64,000 nt of DNA from Paenibacillus mangrovi. GTDB taxonomy: Bacteria > Bacillota > Bacilli > Paenibacillales > Paenibacillaceae. The notes beneath the pieces are model-generated. The model ran no database searches. It was not told the DNA's origin and saw nothing but the letters and a program-made list of their open reading frames with translations. The stretch is taken from positions 434,001 through 498,000 of the forward strand of contig NZ_JALIRP010000003.1 of the NCBI RefSeq assembly GCF_022898935.1, written 5' to 3'. The translations under genes were made by a program, and so were the position numbers. Below, in pieces: positions 42,927 through 50,866 of the stretch. Positions within the stretch are counted from its first letter, which is position 1, and the number at the start of each line of letters is the position of its first letter.

Positions 42927-43820
42927 TTAGTTCTTGACTACAGCGTGGCCGCCGAATTCGTTACGAAGTGCGGCAACAACCTTGCCGGTAAACGTATCGT
43001 TCTCAAGAGAACGATAACGCATCAGGAGGGACAATGCAATAACTGGAGTTGCGGTTTGCAGATCCAAAGCGGTCTCCACGGTCCATTTGCCTTCACCAGA
43101 AGACTGCATAACGCCTTTGATGCCATCCAGCTTCGCGTCCTTGGAGAAAGCTTGCTCAGTCAATTCCATGAGCCAAGAGCGGATGACAGAGCCGTTATTC
43201 CATACGCGTGCCACTTTCTCGTAGTCAAAATCAAATTCACTTTTCTCCAGTACTTCAAAGCCTTCGCCGATCGCAGCCATCATACCGTATTCCACACCGT
43301 TGTGGACCATTTTCAGGAAATGTCCGCTGCCGGATTTACCTGCATAAAGGTATCCATTCTCAACCGCAGTATCTTTAAAGATCGGCTCAGCGATGTTCCA
43401 AGCTTCCTGATCTCCGCCGATCATATAACATGCGCCGTTACGAGCGCCTTCCATACCGCCGGAAGTACCTACATCAAGGAAGCTCACGCCGATTTCCTTC
43501 AGCTTGTTGTATCTGGCGATCGATTCTTTATAATGGGAGTTTCCTGCTTCGATGACAATATCGCCCTTCGACAGAAGCGGCGACAATTCGTCTAGAACTG
43601 AATCAACAACCGAATGTGGAACCATGATCCAAACGATTCTTGGAGATTCCATCGCGGCAACAAGCTCTTTCAAGCTTGCAGCGCCTTCGGCGCCTTTGCT
43701 TTTCAGTTCCTCAACCGCAGCTGTATTCAAGTCAAAAGCTACCACGTTATGGTTATGATCCAAAAGATTTTGTCCCAGGTTCAAACCCATTTTTCCTAAT
43801 CCAACTAATCCGACTTTCAT
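42927..43820 (-). CDS. gnd: 6-phosphogluconate dehydrogenase, short NAD-type (GndA/YqeC-like)
   Basis: A 297-residue enzyme from ATG 43820, with GGAGG upstream; the frame opening at 43886 adds 22 non-native residues. MKVGLVGLGKMGLNLGQNLL binds NAD(P). GNSHYKESI and FLDVGTSGGMEGARNGACYM hold the substrate-binding signature, and GSGHFLKMVHNGVEYGMM the catalytic Lys-Asn pair. At about 300 residues it belongs to the short decarboxylating class rather than the 470-residue dimer type. It oxidises 6-phosphogluconate to ribulose-5-P, between Zwf and Tal in the pathway. Confidence 0.95.
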   Translation of the reverse strand: MKVGLVGLGKMGLNLGQNLLDHNHNVVAFDLNTAAVEELKSKGAEGAASLKELVAAMESPRIVWIMVPHSVVDSVLDELSPLLSKGDIVIEAGNSHYKESIARYNKLKEIGVSFLDVGTSGGMEGARNGACYMIGGDQEAWNIAEPIFKDTAVENGYLYAGKSGSGHFLKMVHNGVEYGMMAAIGEGFEVLEKSEFDFDYEKVARVWNNGSVIRSWLMELTEQAFSKDAKLDGIKGVMQSSGEGKWTVETALDLQTATPVIALSLLMRYRSLENDTFTGKVVAALRNEFGGHAVVKN

Positions 43821-43915
43821 TATATTACCTCCACACCATGCTGTTTTTTCTATTAACTCAAATAGCTTTTCAAGCGTGGTGACCACCGGTAACGGTTCAT
43901 TCTTCCGATCGCTGT

Positions 43916-43968
43916 TGTCTCCAGATTTCCTGATTATATCCCTTTTCTAAGGGAGAAATCCGGAGACA
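43916..43968 (-). other. Long stable hairpin in the zwf-gnd gap
   Basis: Arms of 14 bases (TGTCTCCAGATTTC / GAAATCCGGAGACA) with one mismatch enclose an inner TCCCTT ttct AAGGGA stem. No T-run follows on either strand. It lies in the 268-base gap between zwf and gnd, about 100 bases before the gnd start. It may be an RNA processing or stability element; nothing else is evident in this gap. Confidence 0.6.
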
Positions 43969-44088
43969 AAGGCGAACGCTGCCGCTTCTCCAGAACGAAT
44001 CCGTCCCCTACGTTCCAACGCTTGTTGTAGTCCACTATTTGATTTAATTTTTTTATCTCTAATACTGACCAGTATGATTTCTTTGCGA

Positions 44089-45591
44089 TTAGGACTGAGA
44101 CACCAGTTCCTTATCTTCCGCTTTTTCTGCAGCCGGGTCTTTATCCAGCCACCATTTGAATCCGTCCGCCTCAAGCAATTGATCGGAAGCCTCAGGGCCG
44201 TTGGAGCCTGCAGGATAGTAAGATAACGGAATTAGATCCTGCTCGAACGCATCCAAAATCGGCTGCACATACTCCCAAGAAAGCTCAACTTCATCCCAGT
44301 GAGCGAAAAAGGTGGAATCGCCGCGGACAGCATCGAAAATCAGATTTTCGTAAGCTTCCGGCTGTTCCTTTCCATTGGAGAAGAAGTTAATGCGCATCGG
44401 CTCCAGCTTTTCGGTGTTCATTGGGTCTTTTTTGTTTAATTGAATAAAGATGCCTTCGTTTGGATTAATTTCGATGACCAGGAGATTAGGGTCGCTCGTG
44501 GTAGTTTGTCCTTTTAAAGGCTCTTTAAATTCAATGACGATCCGCGTAGATTTTTCCGCCATACGTTTTCCTGTACGAATGTAGAAAGGAACTTCGCTCC
44601 AGAAGTAATTATCAATCCATAAACGGAGAGCAATAAGGGTATCGTTGTTCGAGGATTTCGGAACGTTCGGCTCATCGGTATAACCTGCCACAGGCTTGCC
44701 TTGAATTCTACCTGCTGTGTACTGTCCGCGGATTACGTTCTTCGCGATGTCTTCCATTTGCAGTGGACGCAGGGATTTCATGACGTTTTTCTTCTTCATA
44801 CGGACTTCGCTCGCATCGCTCTTGCGCGGAAGACGCATACTAATCATCATGAGAAGCTGCAGCATATGGTTTTGCACCATGTCGCGGATGGCTCCTGAAT
44901 TGTCATAGTATCCGGCTCTTTCTTCAACGCCCACGATTTCGCTCGCGGTGATTTGCACGTTGGCAATATGGTGATTGGACCAAAGGGCCTTAAGAATAGG
45001 GTTGGAGGATTCGAGAATTTCAAGATTTTGCACCATCGGTTTGCCGAGGTAATGGTCAATGCGGTAGATTTCTTCTTCCTCAAACACCTTGCTGAGTTCC
45101 TCATTCAGGTGACGTGCCGATTCCAAATCGCGTCCAAACGGTTTCTCGATAATCAGACGTTTCCAGCCACTTATCGAATCAAGACCGCTTTCCTTGATGT
45201 TCGAAGCAATTGTTTCAAAAAACTCCGGCGCCACAGAGAGATAAAAAATGCGATTTCCCGAGATGTTAAGCTCCTTTTCCCGTGACTCTACAAGACCCCG
45301 CAGTTTACTGTAATCCTCCACATTATTCACATTGAGGGAAGAGTAACGAATGGATTGTAGGAAAGCGTCCATAACAGCCGGATCGTTTGCGCCTCTTCTC
45401 GAAAAAGTCTGCAGCGATTTCGCTACAATTTGCTGAAAATCAGCATGTGACTGCTCTTTTCTGCCCATCGCGATAATCGAAAACGATTCAGGCATTTTGT
45501 GATCTATATACAGATTGAATAAAGCAGGATAGATTTTTCTTCTTGCCAAATCTCCGGTCCCGCCAAACAAGACAAATGTCATATTGTCCAT
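44089..45591 (-). CDS. zwf: Glucose-6-phosphate 1-dehydrogenase
   Basis: A 500-residue enzyme that makes 6-phosphogluconolactone and NADPH from glucose-6-P. The N-terminus TFVLFGGTGDLARRKIYPAL binds NADP. The active site RIDHYLGKPMVQN is the G6PDH signature with its catalytic His. YFWSEVPFYIRTGKRM is also family-typical, and the length is normal. Start ATG 45591 follows GGAGG. It is divergent from an HxlR regulator across 288 bases carrying repeated motifs. No lactonase gene is in the cluster. Confidence 0.97.
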   Translation of the reverse strand: MDNMTFVLFGGTGDLARRKIYPALFNLYIDHKMPESFSIIAMGRKEQSHADFQQIVAKSLQTFSRRGANDPAVMDAFLQSIRYSSLNVNNVEDYSKLRGLVESREKELNISGNRIFYLSVAPEFFETIASNIKESGLDSISGWKRLIIEKPFGRDLESARHLNEELSKVFEEEEIYRIDHYLGKPMVQNLEILESSNPILKALWSNHHIANVQITASEIVGVEERAGYYDNSGAIRDMVQNHMLQLLMMISMRLPRKSDASEVRMKKKNVMKSLRPLQMEDIAKNVIRGQYTAGRIQGKPVAGYTDEPNVPKSSNNDTLIALRLWIDNYFWSEVPFYIRTGKRMAEKSTRIVIEFKEPLKGQTTTSDPNLLVIEINPNEGIFIQLNKKDPMNTEKLEPMRINFFSNGKEQPEAYENLIFDAVRGDSTFFAHWDEVELSWEYVQPILDAFEQDLIPLSYYPAGSNGPEASDQLLEADGFKWWLDKDPAAEKAEDKELVSQS

Positions 45592-45654
45592 ACTTCATTC
45601 CTCCATTCCACCACAACGCATAAGGAGACCAGCAGCGGTCTCTTATACAATAAT

Positions 45655-45861
45655 GGTTACTTAAAATAACCCGATTACTTAACATGGCCAATATTAAACC
45701 CATTTTTCCGCTCTGTCAAACAGTTCTTGTCCAAATTATGAACAGCGACTTTTGACCTTTAATGGCAACGCTTTCCGTGATATTATGTTGTATAATCGTT
45801 ATGGAGCTATCCGTATTTCGCCATTTTAGCTTAATTGGTAACTTAATAATGTTTAGTAACC
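45655..45861. promoter_or_regulatory. Four GGTTACTTAA-like motifs between zwf and hxlR-type gene
   Basis: GGTTACTTAA (45655), GATTACTTAA (45673), GGTAACTTAA (45837) and GGTTACTAAA on the minus strand (45852-45861) flank both promoters. A TATAAT at 45791-45796 is a likely -10 for the regulator gene. A weak cre-like box (TGGCAACGCTTTCC, 11 of 14) lies at 45763-45776. The repeats are good candidates for the HxlR-type operator. Confidence 0.45.
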
Positions 45862-45879
45862 ACGAAAGTGGAGGAGTGA

Positions 45880-46206
45880 ATGATAATGACTGGTGAAAAA
45901 CACGACAATCCGTTATGTCAAAAGGTAGAATTGGCCTACCAGATTACAGGGAAAAAGTGGGTTAATCTCATTATTCATACCTTGATGGAGGAGCCCAAAC
46001 GCTTTAGCGAGATTCAGGCCTATATTCCCGACCTAAGCAAGCGCATGCTTAATGAACGGATCAAGGAGCTGGAGGATAGCGGAATTGTGATTCGCAACGT
46101 CATTACGGACCGCCCCATTCGTACAGAGTACTCCTTAACCAGAAAAGGAACGGAACTTGGGAGAGCTCTGCGAGCTGTGGAGGAATGGGCTGAGAAATGG
46201 TACTAA
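45880..46206 (+). CDS. HxlR-family transcriptional regulator
   Basis: A 108-residue winged-helix protein. NPLCQKVELAYQITGKKWVN opens the family domain, KRFSEIQAYIPDLSKRMLNE is the recognition region, and TDRPIRTEYSLTRKG forms the wing. Cys13 sits at the conserved N-terminal position that senses oxidants or electrophiles in HypR, YodB and relatives. The length is normal and the start has GGAGG upstream. It faces zwf and could tie NADPH production to disulfide or electrophile stress, or, like HxlR itself, respond to a sugar-derived aldehyde. Confidence 0.92.
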   Translation: MIMTGEKHDNPLCQKVELAYQITGKKWVNLIIHTLMEEPKRFSEIQAYIPDLSKRMLNERIKELEDSGIVIRNVITDRPIRTEYSLTRKGTELGRALRAVEEWAEKWY

Positions 46207-46364
46207 TGACTAATCGCTGCTAATAGGTCTTTTTGTTAGCGATTACAATGCAAAAAATATGTATTTTTGTACATATAAAATTGCGGCCTTACTGTAGATT
46301 GCCCGATTTATTGAGCTATAATTTTCAACCTACATAAAGACAGTCCGCTTTTTGCGGTAGTAAC

Positions 46365-46400
46365 AAAAAAAGCTCTGCATCTTCAGATGCGGAGCTTTTT
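46365..46400. terminator. Bidirectional terminator between hxlR-type gene and DsrE-fold gene
   Basis: AAAAAAGCTCTGCATCT tc AGATGCGGAGCTTTTT has a 12-bp core stem with one wobble, with A6 and T5 flanks that serve both convergent genes. Confidence 0.9.
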
Positions 46401-46417
46401 CCAATGGTTCGCCGACC

Positions 46418-46756
46418 TTAAGCGAGTGTCATGACTTCATATTTCTCAGCCAGCTCCATAAAATAACCCATACTCGAAATCCCGCCTGCCGTCAGCTGTT
46501 CGCGAACACCATAGTAGTCTACACAGGTCGCGCAAGCCAGTACCGGCACGCCTTGATCCGCCAGCTCTTTCAGATGTACAGAGGCCAGAGACTGTTCCGT
46601 AAGGGCAAGTACGCCCCGATTAGCGCAAAAAATTGCCGCAGGCAGCTGCTCTCTCTGCTTCAGGAGGGTAAAGAACGTCTCTAAAATCTGCGTCCCGAGC
46701 TCCCGTTCTCCGTTGCCCATGCTGTCCGTGGTTAGAAAAATCACTTTATTTTGCAT
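46418..46756 (-). CDS. DsrE-fold protein, stand-alone YedF C-terminal-like domain
   Basis: A 112-residue protein with the DsrE/DsrF sulfur-relay fold. FLTTDSMGNGERELGTQILE, AAIFCANRGVLALTEQS and VPVLACATCVDYYGV match the C-terminal half of YedF (selenium metabolism protein). The N-terminal SirA/TusA half is absent. A C75-A-T-C78 pair could carry a persulfide. No selenium or sulfur-transfer genes are adjacent, so the role is open. It ends next to the shared terminator and begins near the udk promoter. Confidence 0.82.
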   Translation of the reverse strand: MQNKVIFLTTDSMGNGERELGTQILETFFTLLKQREQLPAAIFCANRGVLALTEQSLASVHLKELADQGVPVLACATCVDYYGVREQLTAGGISSMGYFMELAEKYEVMTLA

Positions 46757-46920
46757 TCCAATTCATCCCTTCCGTCCTCAGGTTATCTTATACACTTCCA
46801 ACGATAGCCCACGCCCGGTAAAAGAGCAACTTTTTCACATTCTTCCATGGTGTGTGAATCCAAGGTGAAAAAAATTGCATGCTGTGCTACAATACTGGAA
46901 TTGCACCGGCAAATCGATCA

Positions 46921-46943
46921 GGGAGGTTAATATACAAGCCATG
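46921..46943 (+). promoter_or_regulatory. Unusually spaced ribosome site of udk
   Basis: GGGAGG at 46921-46926 lies 14 bases before ATG 46941, longer than the usual 5-9. An in-frame ATA at 46932 would have the ideal spacing. A promoter with TACAAT (46888-46893) puts the RNA start near 46900. Confidence 0.5.
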
Positions 46944-47576
46944 CTCATTATTGGTATCGCAGGCGGAACAGGCTCCGGCAAAACGACAGTAGCCCGCTCC
47001 GTCATTGACCGTCTTGGTACGGGAAAAGTTACGTTTATATCCCAGGATAACTATTATAAAGATCACAAACATCTTACTATGGATGAACGGGCACTGATTA
47101 ATTACGATCATCCCTTCGCCTTTGATAATGAGCTGCTGATTGAGCATCTTGCCCAGCTGCGGGCAGGAGAGGCAGCGTTCGCACCGGTATATGATTTTAC
47201 GGTCCATGCCCGCTCCACAACGGAAACACTCGAACTAAAACCGAACAATATCGTCATTATCGAAGGACTGCATGTCCTGTCCGACGAAAAGCTTCGCGAA
47301 ATGCTGGATATCAAGGTGTTCGTCGACACTGATCCCGATGTCCGCATTCTGCGCCGCGTCGTTCGTGACATCGAGGAACGCGGCCGTTCGATCCAATCGG
47401 TTTACCAGCAGTACCTGACTACGGTCAAACCGATGCACGAGGCATTTATTGAGCCTTCCAAAAAATACGCCGATCTGATTATTCCCGAAGGCGGGGAAAA
47501 CGAGGTCGGTATTCAGCTCCTGTCGATTCTGACCGAAAAATTCCTGTCAGGCGACCGTGATTGGTCCGATTACTAG
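46941..47576 (+). CDS. udk: Uridine kinase
   Basis: A 211-residue salvage enzyme that phosphorylates uridine and cytidine with GTP or ATP. The P-loop is GIAGGTGSGKTTV. DNYYKDHKHLTMDER and NYDHPFAFDNELL bind the nucleoside. IIEGLHVL is the family Walker B region, and FVDTDPDVRILRRVVRDIEE the lid. The frame opens at TTG 46875 but that lies upstream of the probable RNA start, so ATG 46941 or the rare ATA 46932 is used. Length matches the family. It is a single-gene unit with its own terminator. Confidence 0.95.
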   Translation: MLIIGIAGGTGSGKTTVARSVIDRLGTGKVTFISQDNYYKDHKHLTMDERALINYDHPFAFDNELLIEHLAQLRAGEAAFAPVYDFTVHARSTTETLELKPNNIVIIEGLHVLSDEKLREMLDIKVFVDTDPDVRILRRVVRDIEERGRSIQSVYQQYLTTVKPMHEAFIEPSKKYADLIIPEGGENEVGIQLLSILTEKFLSGDRDWSDY

Positions 47577-47614
47577 GCAGCGGCCTGAACGCAGCCAGCG
47601 ATCAGAACATCGAG

Positions 47615-47646
47615 CGGCCCCCGAGCGCAATTCATGCGCCGGGGGC
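47615..47646 (+). terminator. Terminator after udk
   Basis: GCCCCCGAGCGCA attca TGCGCCGGGGGC forms a 12-13 bp GC-rich stem followed by a short T-rich stretch (TATTTATAT). Confidence 0.78.
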
Positions 47647-47671
47647 TATTTATATGGGGCTATAAAAGGGA

Positions 47672-47700
47672 TTGACAATTCCATCCAATCAATCTATGAT
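47672..47700 (+). promoter_or_regulatory. Strong sigma-A promoter of the TetR-ABC operon
   Basis: TTGACA (47672-47677) and TATGAT (47695-47700) are separated by exactly 17 bases. Confidence 0.85.
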
Positions 47701-47702
47701 CT

Positions 47703-47735
47703 TTTTATGAATACAAAATAAAATTATTCATAAAA
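47703..47735 (+). promoter_or_regulatory. Inverted-repeat operator for the TetR regulator
   Basis: TTTTATGAATA and TATTCATAAAA are perfect 11-base arms around an 11-base AT spacer, placed directly after the -10, over the transcription start. This is the standard place for autorepression. Confidence 0.72.
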
Positions 47736-47761
47736 TCATAAATTGAGGTGAAACGGGATCC

Positions 47762-48391
47762 ATGCCTAGAAAATTCAATGATCAAGAGAAAGAACAAATC
47801 CGCCAGAAACTGCTCGAGGTTGGCCAAAAAAGCTTCGAAACCTTAGGCCTCAAAAAAACCAGTATTGAAGACTTAACAAAAGCAGTCGGCATTGCGCAAG
47901 GGTCTTTCTATATGTTTTACAAGTCCAAGGAAGAGCTTTGCTATGAAATTCTATTGAACGAAGAAGCTTCCATCCGGGAGAGCATGCTTCAGTCCATTTC
48001 TTCGAATGACGCTGTCACGAAAGAGAGCATTCGCGACTTTATGTTAGACGGCTTACGCCTCATGAGCGAGAACCCGCTCATTCGTCAAATGTATCTGGAA
48101 GGGGAATTTGAATATCTGATCCGTAAGCTGCCTAGTGAGCTGCTCGAACAGAACTACCGTGATGATCAAGATGCGATGATGCCAGTCGCCCAGAAATGGC
48201 AGAATAGCGGCATTTTAAGTGACGCCCCGCCAGAACTGATCGTCAGCATGTTCCGGGCGATTGTTCTTCTATCCCTGCACAAGAAGGAGATTGGTGAGCA
48301 CAGCTATACAGCCACCATCGAATTGCTTGTGGATATGCTCGCAGAGGGAATGATTGCAAAAAGCAAGCGAAAGGACGGATCTTTCGGATGA
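47762..48391 (+). CDS. TetR/AcrR-family regulator
   Basis: A 209-residue repressor. The N-terminal helix-turn-helix is FETLGLKKTSIEDLTKAVGI plus AQGSFYMFYKSKEELCYEIL. The rest is the usual helical ligand domain. It starts an operon with an ABC ATPase and two permeases; its stop overlaps the ATPase start. The operator just upstream indicates that it represses its own operon and is released by the exporter's substrate. Confidence 0.93.
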   Translation: MPRKFNDQEKEQIRQKLLEVGQKSFETLGLKKTSIEDLTKAVGIAQGSFYMFYKSKEELCYEILLNEEASIRESMLQSISSNDAVTKESIRDFMLDGLRLMSENPLIRQMYLEGEFEYLIRKLPSELLEQNYRDDQDAMMPVAQKWQNSGILSDAPPELIVSMFRAIVLLSLHKKEIGEHSYTATIELLVDMLAEGMIAKSKRKDGSFG

Positions 48392-49242
48392 TTAACGTCG
48401 AACAATTAAGTTACCGTTATCCGGGAGCTAACAAGAGAACCTTGCAGGGAATCGACTTCTCGATTGCCCGCGGTGAAGTTTTCGGATTTCTTGGCCCTTC
48501 GGGAGCCGGCAAGAGCACGACCCAAAAAATATTAATCGGCGCACTACGAAACTATACAGGAAGCGTGCAGGTTCAGGGTCAAGAAATACGCGATCTTGGC
48601 CCTGATTACTACGAGAAGATCGGTGTCGCTTTTGAGTTCCCGAATTTCTACAGTAAATTTACGGCGCTTGAGAATTTGAAGATGTTCCAGTCCCTTTACA
48701 AGAAATCGAAAGACAATCCGATGGATATATTGCGTAAAGTCGGGCTGGAGCAGGCTGCGAATATGAAGGTGTCTCAATTTTCGAAAGGAATGAAAATGCG
48801 GCTAAATTTCTGCCGGGCGATCCTTCATCACCCCGATATTCTATTCCTAGACGAACCCACTTCGGGGCTCGATCCGCTCAATGCGAAGATCATGAAAGAC
48901 TTGATTCTAGAGCAAAAGTCTGCCGGGACGACGGTACTTATCACAACGCATAACATGCATGCAGCCGAAGAGCTGTGCGACCGTGTCGCTTTTATCGTCG
49001 ATGGGCAGATTTCTCTAATCGACTCCCCGCGAGCATTGAAGCTCCATCATGGACAGAAGCGGGTACGACTCGAATATACCCTATCGAATGAGAAGCATAT
49101 CGAAGAATTCCCTATGCACAACCTTGGAGAGAACACAAGATTCTTGCAACTGATACGACAACACCCTATTGAGACGCTTCACTCCTTAGAAGGTACGCTG
49201 GATCAAATCTTCATCGATGTGACGGGGAGAACACTGGTATGA
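48388..49242 (+). CDS. ABC exporter ATP-binding protein (CcmA/DrrA type)
   Basis: A 284-residue ATPase. Walker A is GPSGAGKST, the signature QFSKGMKMRLNFCRA is a variant of LSGGQ, Walker B is ILFLDEPTSGLD, and the H-loop is ITTHNMHAAEEL. The Ser-Lys-Gly-Met signature and C-terminal extension after residue 210 are typical of DrrA-like drug or lipid exporters. The gene overlaps TetR upstream and the first permease downstream by 4 bases each, so the four proteins are made together. Confidence 0.93.
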   Translation: MINVEQLSYRYPGANKRTLQGIDFSIARGEVFGFLGPSGAGKSTTQKILIGALRNYTGSVQVQGQEIRDLGPDYYEKIGVAFEFPNFYSKFTALENLKMFQSLYKKSKDNPMDILRKVGLEQAANMKVSQFSKGMKMRLNFCRAILHHPDILFLDEPTSGLDPLNAKIMKDLILEQKSAGTTVLITTHNMHAAEELCDRVAFIVDGQISLIDSPRALKLHHGQKRVRLEYTLSNEKHIEEFPMHNLGENTRFLQLIRQHPIETLHSLEGTLDQIFIDVTGRTLV

Positions 49243-49952
49243 GATTGACAAGTACAATATCGCATGACATTCGATTCCAGTGGCGGCACGGGTTCTACGC
49301 GGTTTACGTTATTGTGTGCCTTCTCTACCTATTGCTACTGCATTTCGTCCGAGCGGACTATCAAGATTCCGTAATCATACTGCTGACCTTCTTAGATCCG
49401 AGTGCGATCGGTTTGATTCTCGCGGGAGGGATCATCTTGCTCGAGAAAGACCAAGGTATACACAATCATCTATTCGCAACGCCGCTGCGGCTACAGGAAT
49501 ATTTACTGGCGAAGGCTCTATCGATATCGGTTCTTTCCACTGCTGCCGCATGGGTGATTCACGGTTTCTCGGCAGGAATTCCTGTATCACCGATCCTTTT
49601 CACACTTGGTATTCTGCTAACTTCGAGCTTCTTTACGTTCTTATCGATCGGTGTGGTCGCTCGCTCTCATTCGATTAACGGGTTTATTCTTCTCTCACAG
49701 CTCTATTCTCTGCCATTTTCATTGCCCCTGCTCTATTTCTTCGGCATTGGCCGCGAGGGCTTGTACTTGATATTTCCGACCCATGGCTCACTCCTCCTGC
49801 TTCAATCCACAGTACGGCATCTAACATGGCGTGAGATAATCTATGCCCTCACCATTCTCCTATTGTGGAATGCAGCAGCATTTATCTGGGCGCACCGATC
49901 ATTCGAACGTCGGATTTTGCTGAGAATAGACGAAAGAAGGGAACAACAATGA
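49239..49952 (+). CDS. ABC exporter membrane subunit 1
   Basis: A 237-residue protein with six hydrophobic segments and little charged sequence outside them. It shows the ABC-2 layout: a short N-terminus, IGLILAGGIILLEKDQGIHN, LLAKALSISVLSTAAAWVI and a C-terminal helix before ERRILLRIDERR. It overlaps the ATPase gene and the second membrane gene by 4 bases. It probably forms a heterodimer with that subunit. The cargo is unknown; the TetR partner suggests a toxic small molecule. Confidence 0.87.
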   Translation: MRLTSTISHDIRFQWRHGFYAVYVIVCLLYLLLLHFVRADYQDSVIILLTFLDPSAIGLILAGGIILLEKDQGIHNHLFATPLRLQEYLLAKALSISVLSTAAAWVIHGFSAGIPVSPILFTLGILLTSSFFTFLSIGVVARSHSINGFILLSQLYSLPFSLPLLYFFGIGREGLYLIFPTHGSLLLLQSTVRHLTWREIIYALTILLLWNAAAFIWAHRSFERRILLRIDERREQQ

Positions 49953-50674
49953 GGAATTACCGTCCGCTCCTTATTCAAGATGCCAGACAGACGTTGAAAG
50001 ACCCGATGCTGATGGCCAGTCTGCTCGGACCGCTATTTGTCATCTTGTTCACACGGTTTGCCTTTCAACCGCTGTCGGATTGGATTGAACAGCACTATGC
50101 TTTTCGCTTGGCCGACTATACCGAGTTCATCGCGGCGTTCTTGGTGATTACTATTCCTCTGTTGCCCGGTACGATGGCAGGCCTACTGATGCTTGATGAG
50201 CGAGATGAGAATATGATCGCTTACTATGCGGTAACACCGCTTGCCCGCAAAGGCTATTTCGTCTATCGATTATTTCTGCCTAGTCTGCTGTCATTCGCGC
50301 TGACCGCGCTTTACTATCTTTTCTCAGGAATCGCTGACAAAGAGCTAGGAAGTGTGTACGCCCTACTCTTACTCACGCTTGAGGCCCCATGTATTACGTT
50401 ATTCCTTGCAGCCTTCGCTGCGAATAAAGTAGAGGGGCTTGCACTCTCCAAACTATGCGGACTATTATTCGCCGGCCCCGTCATCACGGCGTTCGTTCCG
50501 GTGCCCTGGCAGTACGCTGCAGCGTTGATTCCTACATTCTGGCCTGCCAAAGCATATTTGGCAGATATCTCAGGTGATCCGGTCGTCTCCACCGCTGCCT
50601 TCATGATCGGGCTCGCGCTGCATGTCGCTCTACTGCTAAGCTTCGTCCGAGCCTTTCTGAAGCGAATCGAATAG
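49949..50674 (+). CDS. ABC exporter membrane subunit 2
   Basis: About 241 residues from ATG 49949, which overlaps the previous stop (ATGA) and follows AAGGG; the frame opening at 49865 is a false extension. Six hydrophobic segments are visible, with LLMLDERDENMIAYYAVTPL, a typical ABC-2 loop before helix 3. It is the last gene of the TetR-ABC operon. No strong terminator is visible after it, only AT-rich sequence leading to the next gene's promoter. Confidence 0.87.
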   Translation: MRNYRPLLIQDARQTLKDPMLMASLLGPLFVILFTRFAFQPLSDWIEQHYAFRLADYTEFIAAFLVITIPLLPGTMAGLLMLDERDENMIAYYAVTPLARKGYFVYRLFLPSLLSFALTALYYLFSGIADKELGSVYALLLLTLEAPCITLFLAAFAANKVEGLALSKLCGLLFAGPVITAFVPVPWQYAAALIPTFWPAKAYLADISGDPVVSTAAFMIGLALHVALLLSFVRAFLKRIE

Positions 50675-50750
50675 CCGCTTAAACCGAACAACGACCACTC
50701 ACCTCATTTTCTACTAAAATCATCACATTGCAGTATAAACTACTAAAATA

Positions 50751-50759
50751 TGGTATAAT
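50751..50759 (+). promoter_or_regulatory. Extended -10 promoter of the second GH85 gene
   Basis: TGGTATAAT is a perfect extended -10 about 108 bases before the GTG start. The long AT-rich leader holds AATGTA / TACATT arms near 50827-50842 that could be an operator or a small RNA hairpin. Confidence 0.55.
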
Positions 50760-50866
50760 TCAGGTGTAAAGTAAGGCGAGACCAAAATGTATCTAACTGT
50801 TAAACAACAAGTAAAACACCTTTCTAAATGTAAAGAAACTACATTACAAAATAGGAGGAACGATCA

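Noticed and set aside
42054..43595. A plus-strand open frame of over 500 codons opposite tal and gnd
   Set aside because: It lies antisense to two well-conserved enzymes, has no ribosome site or recognisable domain, and follows from codon bias on the other strand.
46208..46243. Inverted repeat TAATCGCT / AGCGATTA after the HxlR gene
   Set aside because: The loop is large and no T-run follows; the strong terminator at 46365-46400 explains the end of transcription.
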